This document shows positions 32,519 to 40,747 of a DNA stretch of 40,781 nucleotides, one piece after another (position 1 is the first letter of the stretch; every line of letters starts with the position of its first letter). Source of the stretch: a bacterium (GTDB lineage: Bacteria > CAIJMQ01); the NCBI GenBank assembly GCA_023135785.1, contig JAGLSL010000012.1:1-40781 (forward strand). The letters are read 5' to 3'. The notes under the pieces are model-generated. The model saw only the letters and a program-made list of their open reading frames with translations. It was not told where the DNA came from and made no database searches. The position numbers and the translations under genes were made by a program.

Positions 32519-34224
32519 TTTACTATCAATTTGTTCTCTAACTCTTCCAGCTTCTTTTTAACCTCTTCCCTCGTAGAATCAAGAGAAACGGATATTTCCC
32601 ATTGTTTTTTTGCTTCCGCAAAATTTCCTTTTTTGTAATATGCGTCTCCGAGGTGTTCTCTTATTATGGAATCATCTGTATTATATTTTTGCAAAAGTTC
32701 AATGGCTCTACTAAGTTCAAAAAGCGCTTTATCAATAATCCCTTTTTGATAATAAACCCACCCCAGAGAATCGACGAAATAGCCATTGTCAGGTTCTATT
32801 TTTAATGCTTTCTCTATTAGAAAAATAGCTTCGTTAAGGTTTATGCCTTTTTCAGCAAACATATAACCCAGATAGTTTAACGCTTCGGCGTTTTCGGGGT
32901 TCATTTTTATTGTTTTCCTTAAACAATAAACCGCTCTAAACCAATTTTTGTTTTGCTCGTAAGAAGCCGCAAGCTGAAATGCAATAAAATCGTCATCAGG
33001 ATTAAATTCGTGCGCTTTTCTTAAATAATTTATTGCTTCGTTATAATTTTTAAATTGCAAATGGACTATTCCAAATAACAGATTTATCCTGTCTTTGGCA
33101 AGCAAAGATTTTTCTAAAGCATCATTTAACAAAGCCAGCGCCTCATCTTTTTTCTCTTGCTCACCATATACGTGAATGAGGAGAAAATAAGAAACATAAG
33201 AATTCGGCATAAGTTGAATGGATTTTTTTAAATTTTCTTCCGCTTTATCCATACTGTTAAGTTGTACTAATAACGTTCCCAAAAGATAATAGATGCGGGC
33301 ATCTTTAATAGGATAATCTTGCAAAACTTTTAGCCCCTTTGAGTACTCTCCTTTCCTATAATACAGTTGGGCTAAATTTGTCGCGCTTACATAATCGCTG
33401 TTATTTATTTGCAGAGCTTTCTCGTATATAAAAATCGCCTCATTCACATTGTCCAAACGGCTATATATTTCGCCCAACTTATAATGAAGAGCAAGAGAAA
33501 GAGGCGAAAGCTCAAACGCTTTCTTATATTCTTCTAAAGCTTCTTCAAGTTGTTCGTCTGCTTCGTAAAAAGTTCCAAGCGCCGCGTATAACTCCACATC
33601 ATCAGGATAAAGAACCTGCGCTTGCTTTAAATACCCTAACCCCTCCGCAAAATTTTTAACTCTCGCATATTCCATCCCGATTAAAAGATAAATTCTTTTC
33701 AGGTCATCAGCCTCTTCGCTGTCTATAAGCTCTATCATTTTTTGGGCGTATTTTTCGGCTGTTTCCCACTTCTTATCGTTTAAAAAAAGCGTAAAAAGTA
33801 AATAATTGACTTTTTGATTCTGCGGATTTCTTTTTAAAATCCTCTCTGCAATCTTAAAAGCATTTTTGTTTTTGCCTTCGCTTTTATATATTTGCGCCAG
33901 AATCAATTCCAAATCTTCTTCATCCGGGAACCGTTTTAAAGTTTCTTCCAATAAATCCCTTGCCGATTCCATTTTATTGTGGCTGATAAATAGCGTTATC
34001 AACTTTTTTCGCAAATAAAACGAGGAAGGATCGCACTGGATAGCTTTTTCGTATTCCTGAATAACTTTTTCGCTATTACCTTTTACTCTTTCTAATTGAG
34101 CATTTAAGAAATGGGCGTAAGCGCAAGAAGTTCCTTTTGAAGCAGAATAGCTATGCTGCGGAAAAATGATATTACCCAGAAAAAAAATGAACAAAAAAAC
34201 GGAGTATCGGGCTATTTTATTCAT
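32515..34224 (-). CDS. Exported TPR-repeat protein
   Basis: A 569-residue protein with a signal peptide (about 1-28, ending YSASKG) and about 14 consecutive TPR units (for example AQIYKSEGKNKNAFKIAERIL, LGTFYEADEQLEEALEEYKKA, LGWVYYQKGIIDKALFELSRA). It ends in a basic coiled coil. Such superhelical scaffolds bind partner proteins, here on the outer side of the inner membrane. On its own strand TATAAT (34232-34237) lies only 7 nt before the ATG and no Shine-Dalgarno is present, which suggests a leaderless transcript. The HAD gene is coupled behind it. Confidence 0.9.
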   Translation of the reverse strand: MNKIARYSVFLFIFFLGNIIFPQHSYSASKGTSCAYAHFLNAQLERVKGNSEKVIQEYEKAIQCDPSSFYLRKKLITLFISHNKMESARDLLEETLKRFPDEEDLELILAQIYKSEGKNKNAFKIAERILKRNPQNQKVNYLLFTLFLNDKKWETAEKYAQKMIELIDSEEADDLKRIYLLIGMEYARVKNFAEGLGYLKQAQVLYPDDVELYAALGTFYEADEQLEEALEEYKKAFELSPLSLALHYKLGEIYSRLDNVNEAIFIYEKALQINNSDYVSATNLAQLYYRKGEYSKGLKVLQDYPIKDARIYYLLGTLLVQLNSMDKAEENLKKSIQLMPNSYVSYFLLIHVYGEQEKKDEALALLNDALEKSLLAKDRINLLFGIVHLQFKNYNEAINYLRKAHEFNPDDDFIAFQLAASYEQNKNWFRAVYCLRKTIKMNPENAEALNYLGYMFAEKGINLNEAIFLIEKALKIEPDNGYFVDSLGWVYYQKGIIDKALFELSRAIELLQKYNTDDSIIREHLGDAYYKKGNFAEAKKQWEISVSLDSTREEVKKKLEELENKLIVK

Positions 34225-34265
34225 AGTACGGATTATACAAGAAATGGAAAATTGCTTAAATGTTT

Positions 34266-34403
34266 ACCCCGTTAGAGATTAATTTCCCAGTGCTAAAGTA
34301 CGGAAGTCCCTTATTGAATCAACCCCGCAGAGTGTCGGAAAAATATCCTTTTGGGAAATTTTTCCGATGGTTTACGTCGCGGGGTAATCGGAACTATGTT
34401 CCG
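34266..34403. repeat. Composite repeat next to hisG
   Basis: The block starts with ACCCCGTTAGAGATTAA (34266-34282), shared with the prepilin element. It continues into a nested inverted repeat ACCCCGC (34322-34328)/GCGGGGT (34379-34385) enclosing CGGAAAAAT/ATTTTTCCG (34336-34366). It ends with the reverse complement of the 20-nt birA repeat (34384-34403). A plus-strand frame reads FTPLEIN, as in the prepilin, but I regard it as repeat sequence rather than a gene. Confidence 0.8.
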
Positions 34404-34404
34404 A

Positions 34405-35289
34405 TTAAGGAACAACTTTATTCAACGGATATTCTACAATGTCTGTGGCACCCACTTTTTTAAGCTGTGGGATAAGGTCTCTCACCTTCTTTTCTTCTAT
34501 TACTACCTCGATAGCAAACCAAAAAGTAGCAGGCCCTTCTAAAGCAAGTCTAGACATAGTAGGATTTATTCCCATTTTAGAAAAAATAGAGGTTATATTG
34601 CTCAACTTGGATTTAGGAATGTTCATTTTTAACCCCACTTTGTCTTCAGCATTCAGGGCGCCTTTGAGCAGTAACGCAATATTGTCTATTTTGGCTTTTT
34701 TCTGTTTATCAGCATAAGATTTCTTGTTTGCGATAAGCCTGGTGGTAGATTCCAGAATAGTTTCAACTATTCTTAAGTTACTAGCTCTTAGCGAAGCTCC
34801 CGTTTCGGTAAGCTCCACAATAGCATCGGCTAAATAGGGGGGTTTGACTTCGGTCGCGCCCCACGAAAATTCAACTTCAGCCTTGACTTTGTTTTTCTTA
34901 AGATATTCTTTCGTAACTTCCACAAGCTCGGTGGCTATTCGTTTACCCTGCAAATCTTTAACGCTTTTAATTTTTGAATCGTTGGGAACAGCAAGCACCC
35001 AGCGCACAGGTTTGAATCCTTCTTTTGCATATATCAGTTCACAAATTTCTACTACTTTTGCTTTGTTTTCTTTTACCCAATCCATACCTGTAAGCCCTGC
35101 ATCTATAACGCCGCTTGCAACATATTTCGGGATTTCCTGCGCCCTTATAAGCATAGGTTCAATTTCCACATCATCTATTGACGGAAAATAAGAACGCCTG
35201 CCTACTATCATATTAAATCCGGCTTTCGCAAAAAGTTTAATCGTCGCTTCCTGCAAACTACCTTTTGGTATTCCAAGTTTTAATTTCAT
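34405..35289 (-). CDS. hisG: ATP phosphoribosyltransferase, long form
   Basis: HisG couples ATP and PRPP in the first step of histidine synthesis. The 294-residue length and the C-terminal regulatory (ACT-like) domain, beginning about [13 protein letters not shown], show the long HisG_L form that works without HisZ. Catalytic-domain motifs include [24 protein letters not shown] and the PRPP-binding [22 protein letters not shown] segments. No other his gene is present, so the pathway is scattered or the gene was moved. TAAAAT lies 6 nt before the ATG with no Shine-Dalgarno. The stop codon is 2 nt from a palindromic repeat. Confidence 0.95.
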   Translation of the reverse strand: MKLKLGIPKGSLQEATIKLFAKAGFNMIVGRRSYFPSIDDVEIEPMLIRAQEIPKYVASGVIDAGLTGMDWVKENKAKVVEICELIYAKEGFKPVRWVLAVPNDSKIKSVKDLQGKRIATELVEVTKEYLKKNKVKAEVEFSWGATEVKPPYLADAIVELTETGASLRASNLRIVETILESTTRLIANKKSYADKQKKAKIDNIALLLKGALNAEDKVGLKMNIPKSKLSNITSIFSKMGINPTMSRLALEGPATFWFAIEVVIEEKKVRDLIPQLKKVGATDIVEYPLNKVVP

Positions 35290-35345
35290 GGTGATATTTT
35301 ATCATAAACCATAAACTATTAACTATAGACCATCAACAGTCTTTG

Positions 35346-35400
35346 GTAGTGACAAAGCTTGCTTTGCTTTTTTTGTTTGCAGAGTAAACTCTGCCACTAC
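35346..35400. repeat. Two-hairpin repeat with GTAGTG/CACTAC ends
   Basis: GTAGTG (35346-35351) and CACTAC (35395-35400) bracket two hairpins, CAAAGC-TT-GCTTTG (35353-35366) and GCAGAGT-AA-ACTCTGC (35379-35394). It lies upstream of hisG. TTGTAGTGG at 17478 may be a relic of the same family. Confidence 0.75.
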
Positions 35401-35457
35401 AGATAACAATAAACCTCGTCGATAAATCGGCAACTACATGTTTTGCTCTACTCTGCT

Positions 35458-35600
35458 TAAATTCCTAATTACTAATATCTAATTCCTAATGAAATGTCTA
35501 ATGTCAAATTTCTTAAAAATCTTACGCATTTTATCATTGAGCATTTTTTAATTAGGTATTCATTAGAAATTGGTAATTGGATATTGGAAATTCTCTTAGT
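35458..35600. repeat. Low-complexity CTAATTCC/GGAATTAG inverted repeat
   Basis: CTAATTCCTAATG-type units on the left (35458-35495) face their reverse complements (ATTAGGTATTCATTAGAAATT and similar, 35550-35600). The right half contains the reverse complement of CCAATTTCTAATGAATAC, which also contains the start codon of nadC. It fills the gap between hisG and the dehydrogenase. Confidence 0.65.
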
Positions 35601-35619
35601 CTTCGGTCTTCGGTCTGGA

Positions 35620-36642
35620 TTAGGGTATCACAGCGATTTTTATGCCTTCACCTTTTATTATTTTTTCAAACGCATCTAAAACTTTATCCAACGGAATTTT
35701 ATCCGTAATTAAACGCGACAAGTTTAGCTTTTTTTCTGCAATTAAATCATACGCTTTTTTTACATGGACAGGAGTATGATGAAAGACACCTTTCATCGTA
35801 ATTTGGGAATAATGCACAAGTTCGGTATCCAATTCTATTTTCTCGACTTGTCTGCAACCTCCAAAAAATAGAACCCTACCACCTCCTCTTACCATTTTAA
35901 CGCTATCTTCCCACGCTTTAGGAATACCCGTTGCCTCTATCGCTATATCCGCTCCTTTGTCAAAAAATCTTTTAACCTCTGTAATAAAATCATCGTTTTC
36001 TTTAATCAAAAATCCCTTATCGCATCCTAACTTTTCCGCAACTTTCAACCTTTTTTCATTTTTTTCCGTTACTATGACTTTTACCCCGATATTTTTTAAA
36101 ACAATAAGGAAAAGAAGCCCAATAGGACCTGCTCCGCTTATAACTACTTTGTCACCTTTTTTTACGCCTATTTCTTCAACTCCGTGAACAACACAAGAAA
36201 GCGGTTCCAAAAATGCTGCTTCTTCGTATGTGATATCCGCAGGAATTTTGAACATATTCGTTTCTACAATTGCTTCGGGAACTTTTATGTATTCCGCATA
36301 AGCTCCGTTTAAAAAAGTTAGGTGTTCACATAAAGAAAATTGATTTATTTTGCAGTAATAACATTTAAAACAGGGAGCAGAATTTGCAGCAACAACTCTA
36401 TCGCCTTTTTTAAAATTCTTTATATGACTTCCTACTTCTTCTACGATACCCGCCCATTCGTGCCCAAATACGGAAGGAACACTTAACATTTTGGAATGTC
36501 CACCCCTTTGATATACTTTGGCATCGGTCCCGCAGGTTAGGGCAACTTTAATTTTTACCAGAACTTCCATATCGCTTATGGAAGGTTTTTCTACCTCTTC
36601 CAACCTTATATCTTTTACACCGCAAAGAACTGCCGCTTTCAT
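35620..36642 (-). CDS. Zinc-dependent medium-chain alcohol/polyol dehydrogenase
   Basis: The 340-residue protein has the full MDR layout. The catalytic zinc ligands are Cys37 (CGTD), His61-Glu62 (GHEW) and Glu146 (EPLSC). The structural zinc set is C91-x2-C94-x2-C97-x7-C105. The Rossmann motif is SGAGPIGLL (about 169-177). The family oxidises sugar alcohols, threonine or similar secondary alcohols with NAD(P). Overall pattern fits the sorbitol/threonine dehydrogenase branch, but the substrate is unknown. The ATG overlaps the fmt stop (ATGA), so it is cotranscribed with fmt. Confidence 0.92.
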   Translation of the reverse strand: MKAAVLCGVKDIRLEEVEKPSISDMEVLVKIKVALTCGTDAKVYQRGGHSKMLSVPSVFGHEWAGIVEEVGSHIKNFKKGDRVVAANSAPCFKCYYCKINQFSLCEHLTFLNGAYAEYIKVPEAIVETNMFKIPADITYEEAAFLEPLSCVVHGVEEIGVKKGDKVVISGAGPIGLLFLIVLKNIGVKVIVTEKNEKRLKVAEKLGCDKGFLIKENDDFITEVKRFFDKGADIAIEATGIPKAWEDSVKMVRGGGRVLFFGGCRQVEKIELDTELVHYSQITMKGVFHHTPVHVKKAYDLIAEKKLNLSRLITDKIPLDKVLDAFEKIIKGEGIKIAVIP

Positions 36643-37577
36643 TCTGAAAACCTCATCCCTTTTTCTAATTTATGCCCTTGTAAAAAATCCTGTATGCTCA
36701 TTTTCCTTTTGCCTTCAATTTGTACTTCTAAAAGACTTAAGTCTCCCTCGCCTGTTGCAACAACAAGATTGTTTTTATCAACTTCTATTATTTCCCCTGA
36801 ATTTATTTTTGCATCGCCAAGTTGAAGTATCTGTGCTTTATGTATTTTGAACATTTTCCCGTTTAAATGTGTGCAAGCAGACGGCCATGGATTTAGCCCC
36901 CGGACAAGATTAAAAATTTCTTCAGCGCTTTTATCCCAATCTATCAATCCGTCTTCTTTTTTTAACAAAGGAGCATAAGTTGCTTTGCTATCGTCTTGTC
37001 TGGTAGCAACCACTTTATTTTCTTTAATATTTTGCAAAGTGGAATACAATAGTTCCGCACCTTCTTTAGATAATTTCGCAGAAAGTGTTGCAGATGTGTC
37101 TTCCCGGCTTATTTCTACTTTTTTTTGATCAATGATATCTCCCTCATCCACTTTTTCGTTCATATACATAGTGGTAACGCCCGTATATTTATATCCGCGG
37201 ATAATACTGCAGGGAACCGTGCCGGCTCCTCTCAAATCCGGCAGGAAAGAAGAATGCAGGTTAACACATCCTCGGGTAGGAATTTCTAATATTGCCTTCG
37301 GCAGTATTCCGCCGTAAGCTACAACAACTATTAATTCGGGTGCAAGCGATTTTATGTAAGATATCGCTTCATCTTTGAGTTTTTCGGGCTGATAAACGTT
37401 AATGCCAAGTTCTAAGGCGACAGTTTTTATTTCCAACGGAATAACCTTTAATCCCCTGCCTTTTTTTCTGTCAGGTTGGGTAATGACACTTAAGATATCT
37501 ATGTCTTCCTTCTTTTCAGATAACAGTCTTAACGAGGGAAGGGAAAAATTATCAGAACCAAAAAATATTATTTTCAT
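36639..37577 (-). CDS. fmt: Methionyl-tRNA formyltransferase
   Basis: Fmt formylates initiator Met-tRNA with 10-formyltetrahydrofolate. The 312-residue length, the N-terminal FFGSDNFSLPSL segment, the catalytic N-x-H (NLHSS, Asn106, His108), the following LPDLRGAG loop and the Asp in KVDEGDI (Asp144) identify it, with the C-terminal OB-like domain after about 205. The loop RGAGTVPCSII differs from the usual RGAAPIxWAI. def is not adjacent. TATAAA lies 6 nt before the ATG and no Shine-Dalgarno is present. Confidence 0.94.
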   Translation of the reverse strand: MKIIFFGSDNFSLPSLRLLSEKKEDIDILSVITQPDRKKGRGLKVIPLEIKTVALELGINVYQPEKLKDEAISYIKSLAPELIVVVAYGGILPKAILEIPTRGCVNLHSSFLPDLRGAGTVPCSIIRGYKYTGVTTMYMNEKVDEGDIIDQKKVEISREDTSATLSAKLSKEGAELLYSTLQNIKENKVVATRQDDSKATYAPLLKKEDGLIDWDKSAEEIFNLVRGLNPWPSACTHLNGKMFKIHKAQILQLGDAKINSGEIIEVDKNNLVVATGEGDLSLLEVQIEGKRKMSIQDFLQGHKLEKGMRFSE

Positions 37578-37713
37578 CGGCGTTTTATAAATCCTGCCTG
37601 ATTGTTGTTTTTATATCTTTGTAATATCAAAAACTTTCACTTATGACATTTTAAGAAACTTTTAGGGAGATTGCAATTAAGGGTATAGTGACAGAACAGC
37701 AATTATTCTCTTG

Positions 37714-37798
37714 CTCCGTTAGAAGTCTGTATCACATTTACCTCTGCTAACAAGGGATTACAAGCATTTCGATTGTGCTGGGATTACTTCTAGCGGGG
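37714..37798. repeat. Degenerate copy of the CCCCGTTAGAGAT-ended element
   Basis: CTCCGTTAGAAGT (37714-37726) and ACTTCTAGCGGGG (37786-37798) form imperfect terminal inverted repeats (11 of 13) related to those of the prepilin element. The right end supplies the last codons (P-R) and the TAG stop of the C39-DUF1573 gene. Confidence 0.6.
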
Positions 37799-39199
37799 TT
37801 TTACCAAACCATAAACAGGGATTTCTATTTTAGGTTGAGTAAGGTTGTTGGTGTAGATAGTTATGTTTCCTTTTATGCTACCTACCGGTGCATTATCCTT
37901 TAGAGTAGCAGTTATTTCATATTCCTTGCCTTCGACCTTAGGATTTATGGCTACTGAAACAAACTGCAGAGAACTTTCTATTTTCTCTATCTTCAAAGGT
38001 TCCTTGCTTGTTGTGAATATAGTTACTTTGCACGAAGATGTTTCTTCTCGCTTTACAAACCCAAAAAAGAACATATCAGGACGCAGTTCTATATCACCTT
38101 TGATATTTCCCGTAACGGAAATTTCTATTTTGGGGTGTTTTTTATCATCAGTATATATAATCAGCTTCCCCTTGAATTCACCAATAGGAATATCAGGACT
38201 AATATTAACCTTCACCTCCCAACCTTCATAATTTTCATTTGTACTCTTATAAAAGTTGGTATAAAGATAATCAGAAGAGGACTCTATTTTAATAATTTTT
38301 AGTTCTCTATCTTCAGGTCCGATAATATAGAACTTCCTGATTGCCACAGCTTCTTTTTTAACATATCCAAAATCAATATTTTTACGTGAGACATGAAGTT
38401 CTCTCTTAATTGTTCCTTTTACTTGAAGTATGACTACTGGAGTTACCGGGTCATTACAATAAACATGTATACCATAATTTTGCTCGCCTGTTCTACCCCT
38501 AATATTAACAGTTGCTTTTATCTCGCCTTCCCCTTGAGGCGGAATGTTTTTTTCTGAAAGAAGGGTAGCATTTGCCCCACAGCATGCTTTCACCTTGGAA
38601 ATTATTAAATCTTCCTTGCCTGCATTTTTGAATTTAAAAATATAGTTTAATGTATTATTCTTCGACTGTTCAATTACATCAAAATTATAAATATAAACAT
38701 CAAATCTTATATCCGGTTTTTTTGTCTCTATTTTAGGAAGTGGAATTTTACCTTTGGAAATTAAAAGAGAAAAGCCGGAATAAGTATCAGTAAAATCTTT
38801 TTTGGATACCAAACGAGGTTCTTTGGGTGGGTCTATTATTCTTAGATTACCTCCTTCAAACCCATCTATTACAAGACAATGATTGTTCCGGAGATAAGCA
38901 ATTATGGGTATCTTTAGCTTAGCAATGTCATCAAGACTTAGCTTCATTCCTACTGCATAGAGCCCTTTTGCTTCTGCTGCTTTAGCAAGTCCAGCCATTG
39001 TTGTGCCTTTTTTATCGTCATAGTCAGATAGTTTTTTCAGTTCATCAAGATTAGTTTCCACTCCTAATTTTTGACAGACCACTAAAAGACTATTAGGACC
39101 ACAGAGAAGGTCTGATTTAACTTCGGCTTGAGCTGAAAGGAAGGAGAAAGAAATTAAAAATAACAAAAAAATTATTAAGAGAAATGATTTTATTTTCAC
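37790..39199 (-). CDS. Exported C39-like peptidase fused to DUF1573 repeats
   Basis: With a GTG start at 39199 (469 residues), the protein has a signal peptide (about 1-25, ending LSAQA). A C39-type papain fold follows, with Cys33 in LLCGPNSL, His107 in NNHCLVIDGF and Asp123 in IIDPP, all intact. After about residue 160 come DUF1573/Ig-like beta modules, the first with the K-A-C-C-G motif, then at least two more repeats ending in INIYTNN-type strands. C39 peptidases cut leaders after double-glycine motifs, usually as ABC-transporter domains; here there is no transporter and the protease is exported. A longer start at 39301 would add about 34 residues with no signal character and cross a C9 run, so I prefer the GTG although no Shine-Dalgarno is visible. 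It is last in a three-gene operon. Confidence 0.85.
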   Translation of the reverse strand: MKIKSFLLIIFLLFLISFSFLSAQAEVKSDLLCGPNSLLVVCQKLGVETNLDELKKLSDYDDKKGTTMAGLAKAAEAKGLYAVGMKLSLDDIAKLKIPIIAYLRNNHCLVIDGFEGGNLRIIDPPKEPRLVSKKDFTDTYSGFSLLISKGKIPLPKIETKKPDIRFDVYIYNFDVIEQSKNNTLNYIFKFKNAGKEDLIISKVKACCGANATLLSEKNIPPQGEGEIKATVNIRGRTGEQNYGIHVYCNDPVTPVVILQVKGTIKRELHVSRKNIDFGYVKKEAVAIRKFYIIGPEDRELKIIKIESSSDYLYTNFYKSTNENYEGWEVKVNISPDIPIGEFKGKLIIYTDDKKHPKIEISVTGNIKGDIELRPDMFFFGFVKREETSSCKVTIFTTSKEPLKIEKIESSLQFVSVAINPKVEGKEYEITATLKDNAPVGSIKGNITIYTNNLTQPKIEIPVYGLVKPR

Positions 39200-39260
39200 A
39201 ATATTTATATAAGAAGAACTACTATCTGGAGCCCCCCCCCTGCGTCTTTGTCGGCGGATA

Positions 39261-40175
39261 TTAAGGACAAGGCTCTCCACCAGAGCAAGGTTCTCCACCA
39301 ATCTCTATTGCCTTGTCTTGTATTTCATCCCAAACAGTTACGCCTTCTTTCCATTTAAGATGAAAGAAATCATCAGGAATACCTGTGTTTATTTCTACAC
39401 TCTTTTCATCGACTATCAAAATATACTGTGCTCCTTTAACAGGATGGATTTCTCCTGGGCGACCAATTCCTTTTATAGGGAACCAAATACCATCTGCAAA
39501 TTGCTTTAATTCAATTGAATCACAGGATACTATTACTCCTTTTTCGGGCATAAACACCTCAAATTTTAGAGGGCTAAAACCTCTACTAGTATCAATCCAA
39601 ACTTTGTATTTAACAGATGTTCGGCTAGGTCTGGTTTCCCCTTCCACAACATAGCACTCATGTCCGTTGACTTTTCCTTTTCCTAATATTTCAGCAGTTC
39701 CGTTAAGCAGAACTTCGTCCCAATATAACGGTTCGGTGGAAATAGTAAAAACCAAACACTTGGGAGTAAGGATACCTCTTGGGAATTCATTACCTAGCAT
39801 TATTCTTCCTGAACCAGGGTCATCCTTTTTATTTGGATGATACCAACTTGTAGCTACTTCCCCATCATAAGCAAATGTTTCTTCAAGAGTTGCATCATCT
39901 TCATATAGGGTTTTCGACCATGAAAATTCTTTCTCACCTTTAAGCGCCCAGTTAAATTCTTTAGTATCTTTTTGTGTTCCGTATTCAGGCTTTTTGCCAA
40001 GGTCAGTTTCAATTCTATAATTTAATTTAATGTCCTTTATTAGAGAGCGATGGTATTTCATCCCCATAGCAATATCATTGACAGTAACAACATCTTCCGC
40101 TACTATACTGGGAGCAAAAAGAATCACCACCACCACCCAAAAAATAGATACCTTTATACTCTGAAATTTTGACAT
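39261..40175 (-). CDS. Exported LolA/RseB-fold-like protein
   Basis: The 304-residue protein has a signal peptide (about 1-26, ending SIVAED) and a long antiparallel-beta body with the pattern of LolA/RseB-like half-barrels. Visible parts are NYRIETDL, the WSKTLYEDDATLEETFAYDGEVATSW block, the VNGHECYVVEGE hairpin, the KYKVWIDTSRGFSPLKFEV strand pair and a final DDFFHLKW. Proteins of this fold bind lipid or acyl chains in the periplasm. The C-terminus ends with a tandem GGEPC duplication (two Cys). It lies between the Cys-rich precursor and the C39 protease on one strand with gaps of about 60 nt. Confidence 0.7.
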   Translation of the reverse strand: MSKFQSIKVSIFWVVVVILFAPSIVAEDVVTVNDIAMGMKYHRSLIKDIKLNYRIETDLGKKPEYGTQKDTKEFNWALKGEKEFSWSKTLYEDDATLEETFAYDGEVATSWYHPNKKDDPGSGRIMLGNEFPRGILTPKCLVFTISTEPLYWDEVLLNGTAEILGKGKVNGHECYVVEGETRPSRTSVKYKVWIDTSRGFSPLKFEVFMPEKGVIVSCDSIELKQFADGIWFPIKGIGRPGEIHPVKGAQYILIVDEKSVEINTGIPDDFFHLKWKEGVTVWDEIQDKAIEIGGEPCSGGEPCP

Positions 40176-40233
40176 TTTATCCCGTCTTTCCTGTTACTTT
40201 AATGGTTCCTTAACTTCTCCAATATTTTATGTC

Positions 40234-40710
40234 TTAGCTGCATGTAGAAAGATAACCACAACTACCGCTATAGTTGGGGTATGAACAACCACCTCCTTCA
40301 CACATTCCTACTGTCCTATCCCCACATGAGATAAAGGCACCATACGAGCATGTATCTTCTGGACAGTATGATAAACTAAAAACACAACTTCTGCCCGAGC
40401 CAGAAGTTGGGCAATAGACACATTGTTGTCCTTCATTTTCCAAAGCAGTCCCATACTCTGAAACTGCTGGCCAAGAGCAAAACACTTCGGCACTGACCGA
40501 AGATGTACACCTTTGTCCATCTGGCCGACACCTTGTACCGCCTATATTACACTCCTCCCAAGGGTTACACTGAATGCATCCAGCTTTGACTAGGCTCATC
40601 TCCTTAACAGATAAAATGCCAGCGTTTAGAGTTGTAATTTTACTTAAATACAAACCCAATCCCAGAAGCAACACTACGGCTAACAAACTAACTATCATTA
40701 GCTTCTTCAT
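40234..40710 (-). CDS. Cysteine-rich secreted precursor with double-glycine-like leader
   Basis: The 158-residue protein has an N-terminal membrane segment (about 3-22). A leader follows, ending L-S-V-K-E-M-S-L-V-K-A-G at 33-44, which matches the double-glycine leader pattern LSxxE(L/M)xx(I/V)x(G/A)G position by position. The rest, from Cys45, holds all 16 cysteines, many Gly/Ser and few charged residues (GCIQCNPWEEC, CVYCPTSGSGRSC, MCEGGGCSYPNYSGSC). The layout resembles NVEALA-type precursors of Bacteroidota. AAGGAGG precedes the ATG. It is first in an operon with a LolA-like protein and an exported C39-like peptidase. I do not recognise a named family. Confidence 0.8.
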   Translation of the reverse strand: MKKLMIVSLLAVVLLLGLGLYLSKITTLNAGILSVKEMSLVKAGCIQCNPWEECNIGGTRCRPDGQRCTSSVSAEVFCSWPAVSEYGTALENEGQQCVYCPTSGSGRSCVFSLSYCPEDTCSYGAFISCGDRTVGMCEGGGCSYPNYSGSCGYLSTCS

Positions 40711-40716
40711 TCTCCG

Positions 40717-40747
40717 CCTCCTTAATTTAGGAGTATTATACTCCCCC
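40717..40747 (-). promoter_or_regulatory. Shine-Dalgarno with possible alternative hairpins before the Cys-rich precursor
   Basis: On the minus strand, GGGGGGAGTA (segment 1), TACTCCT (segment 2) and AAGGAGG (segment 3, the Shine-Dalgarno, 40717-40723) follow closely. Segment 2 can pair with segment 1 or with segment 3, so the ribosome site could be hidden or exposed. TATAAT lies between segments 1 and 2 and could be a -10 box, although its -35 region is poor. Confidence 0.35.

Noticed and set aside
34260-34463. Plus-strand frame beginning MFTPLEINFPV
   Set aside because: It is made of the composite repeat and runs antiparallel into hisG; there is no Shine-Dalgarno or protein-like composition beyond the repeat.
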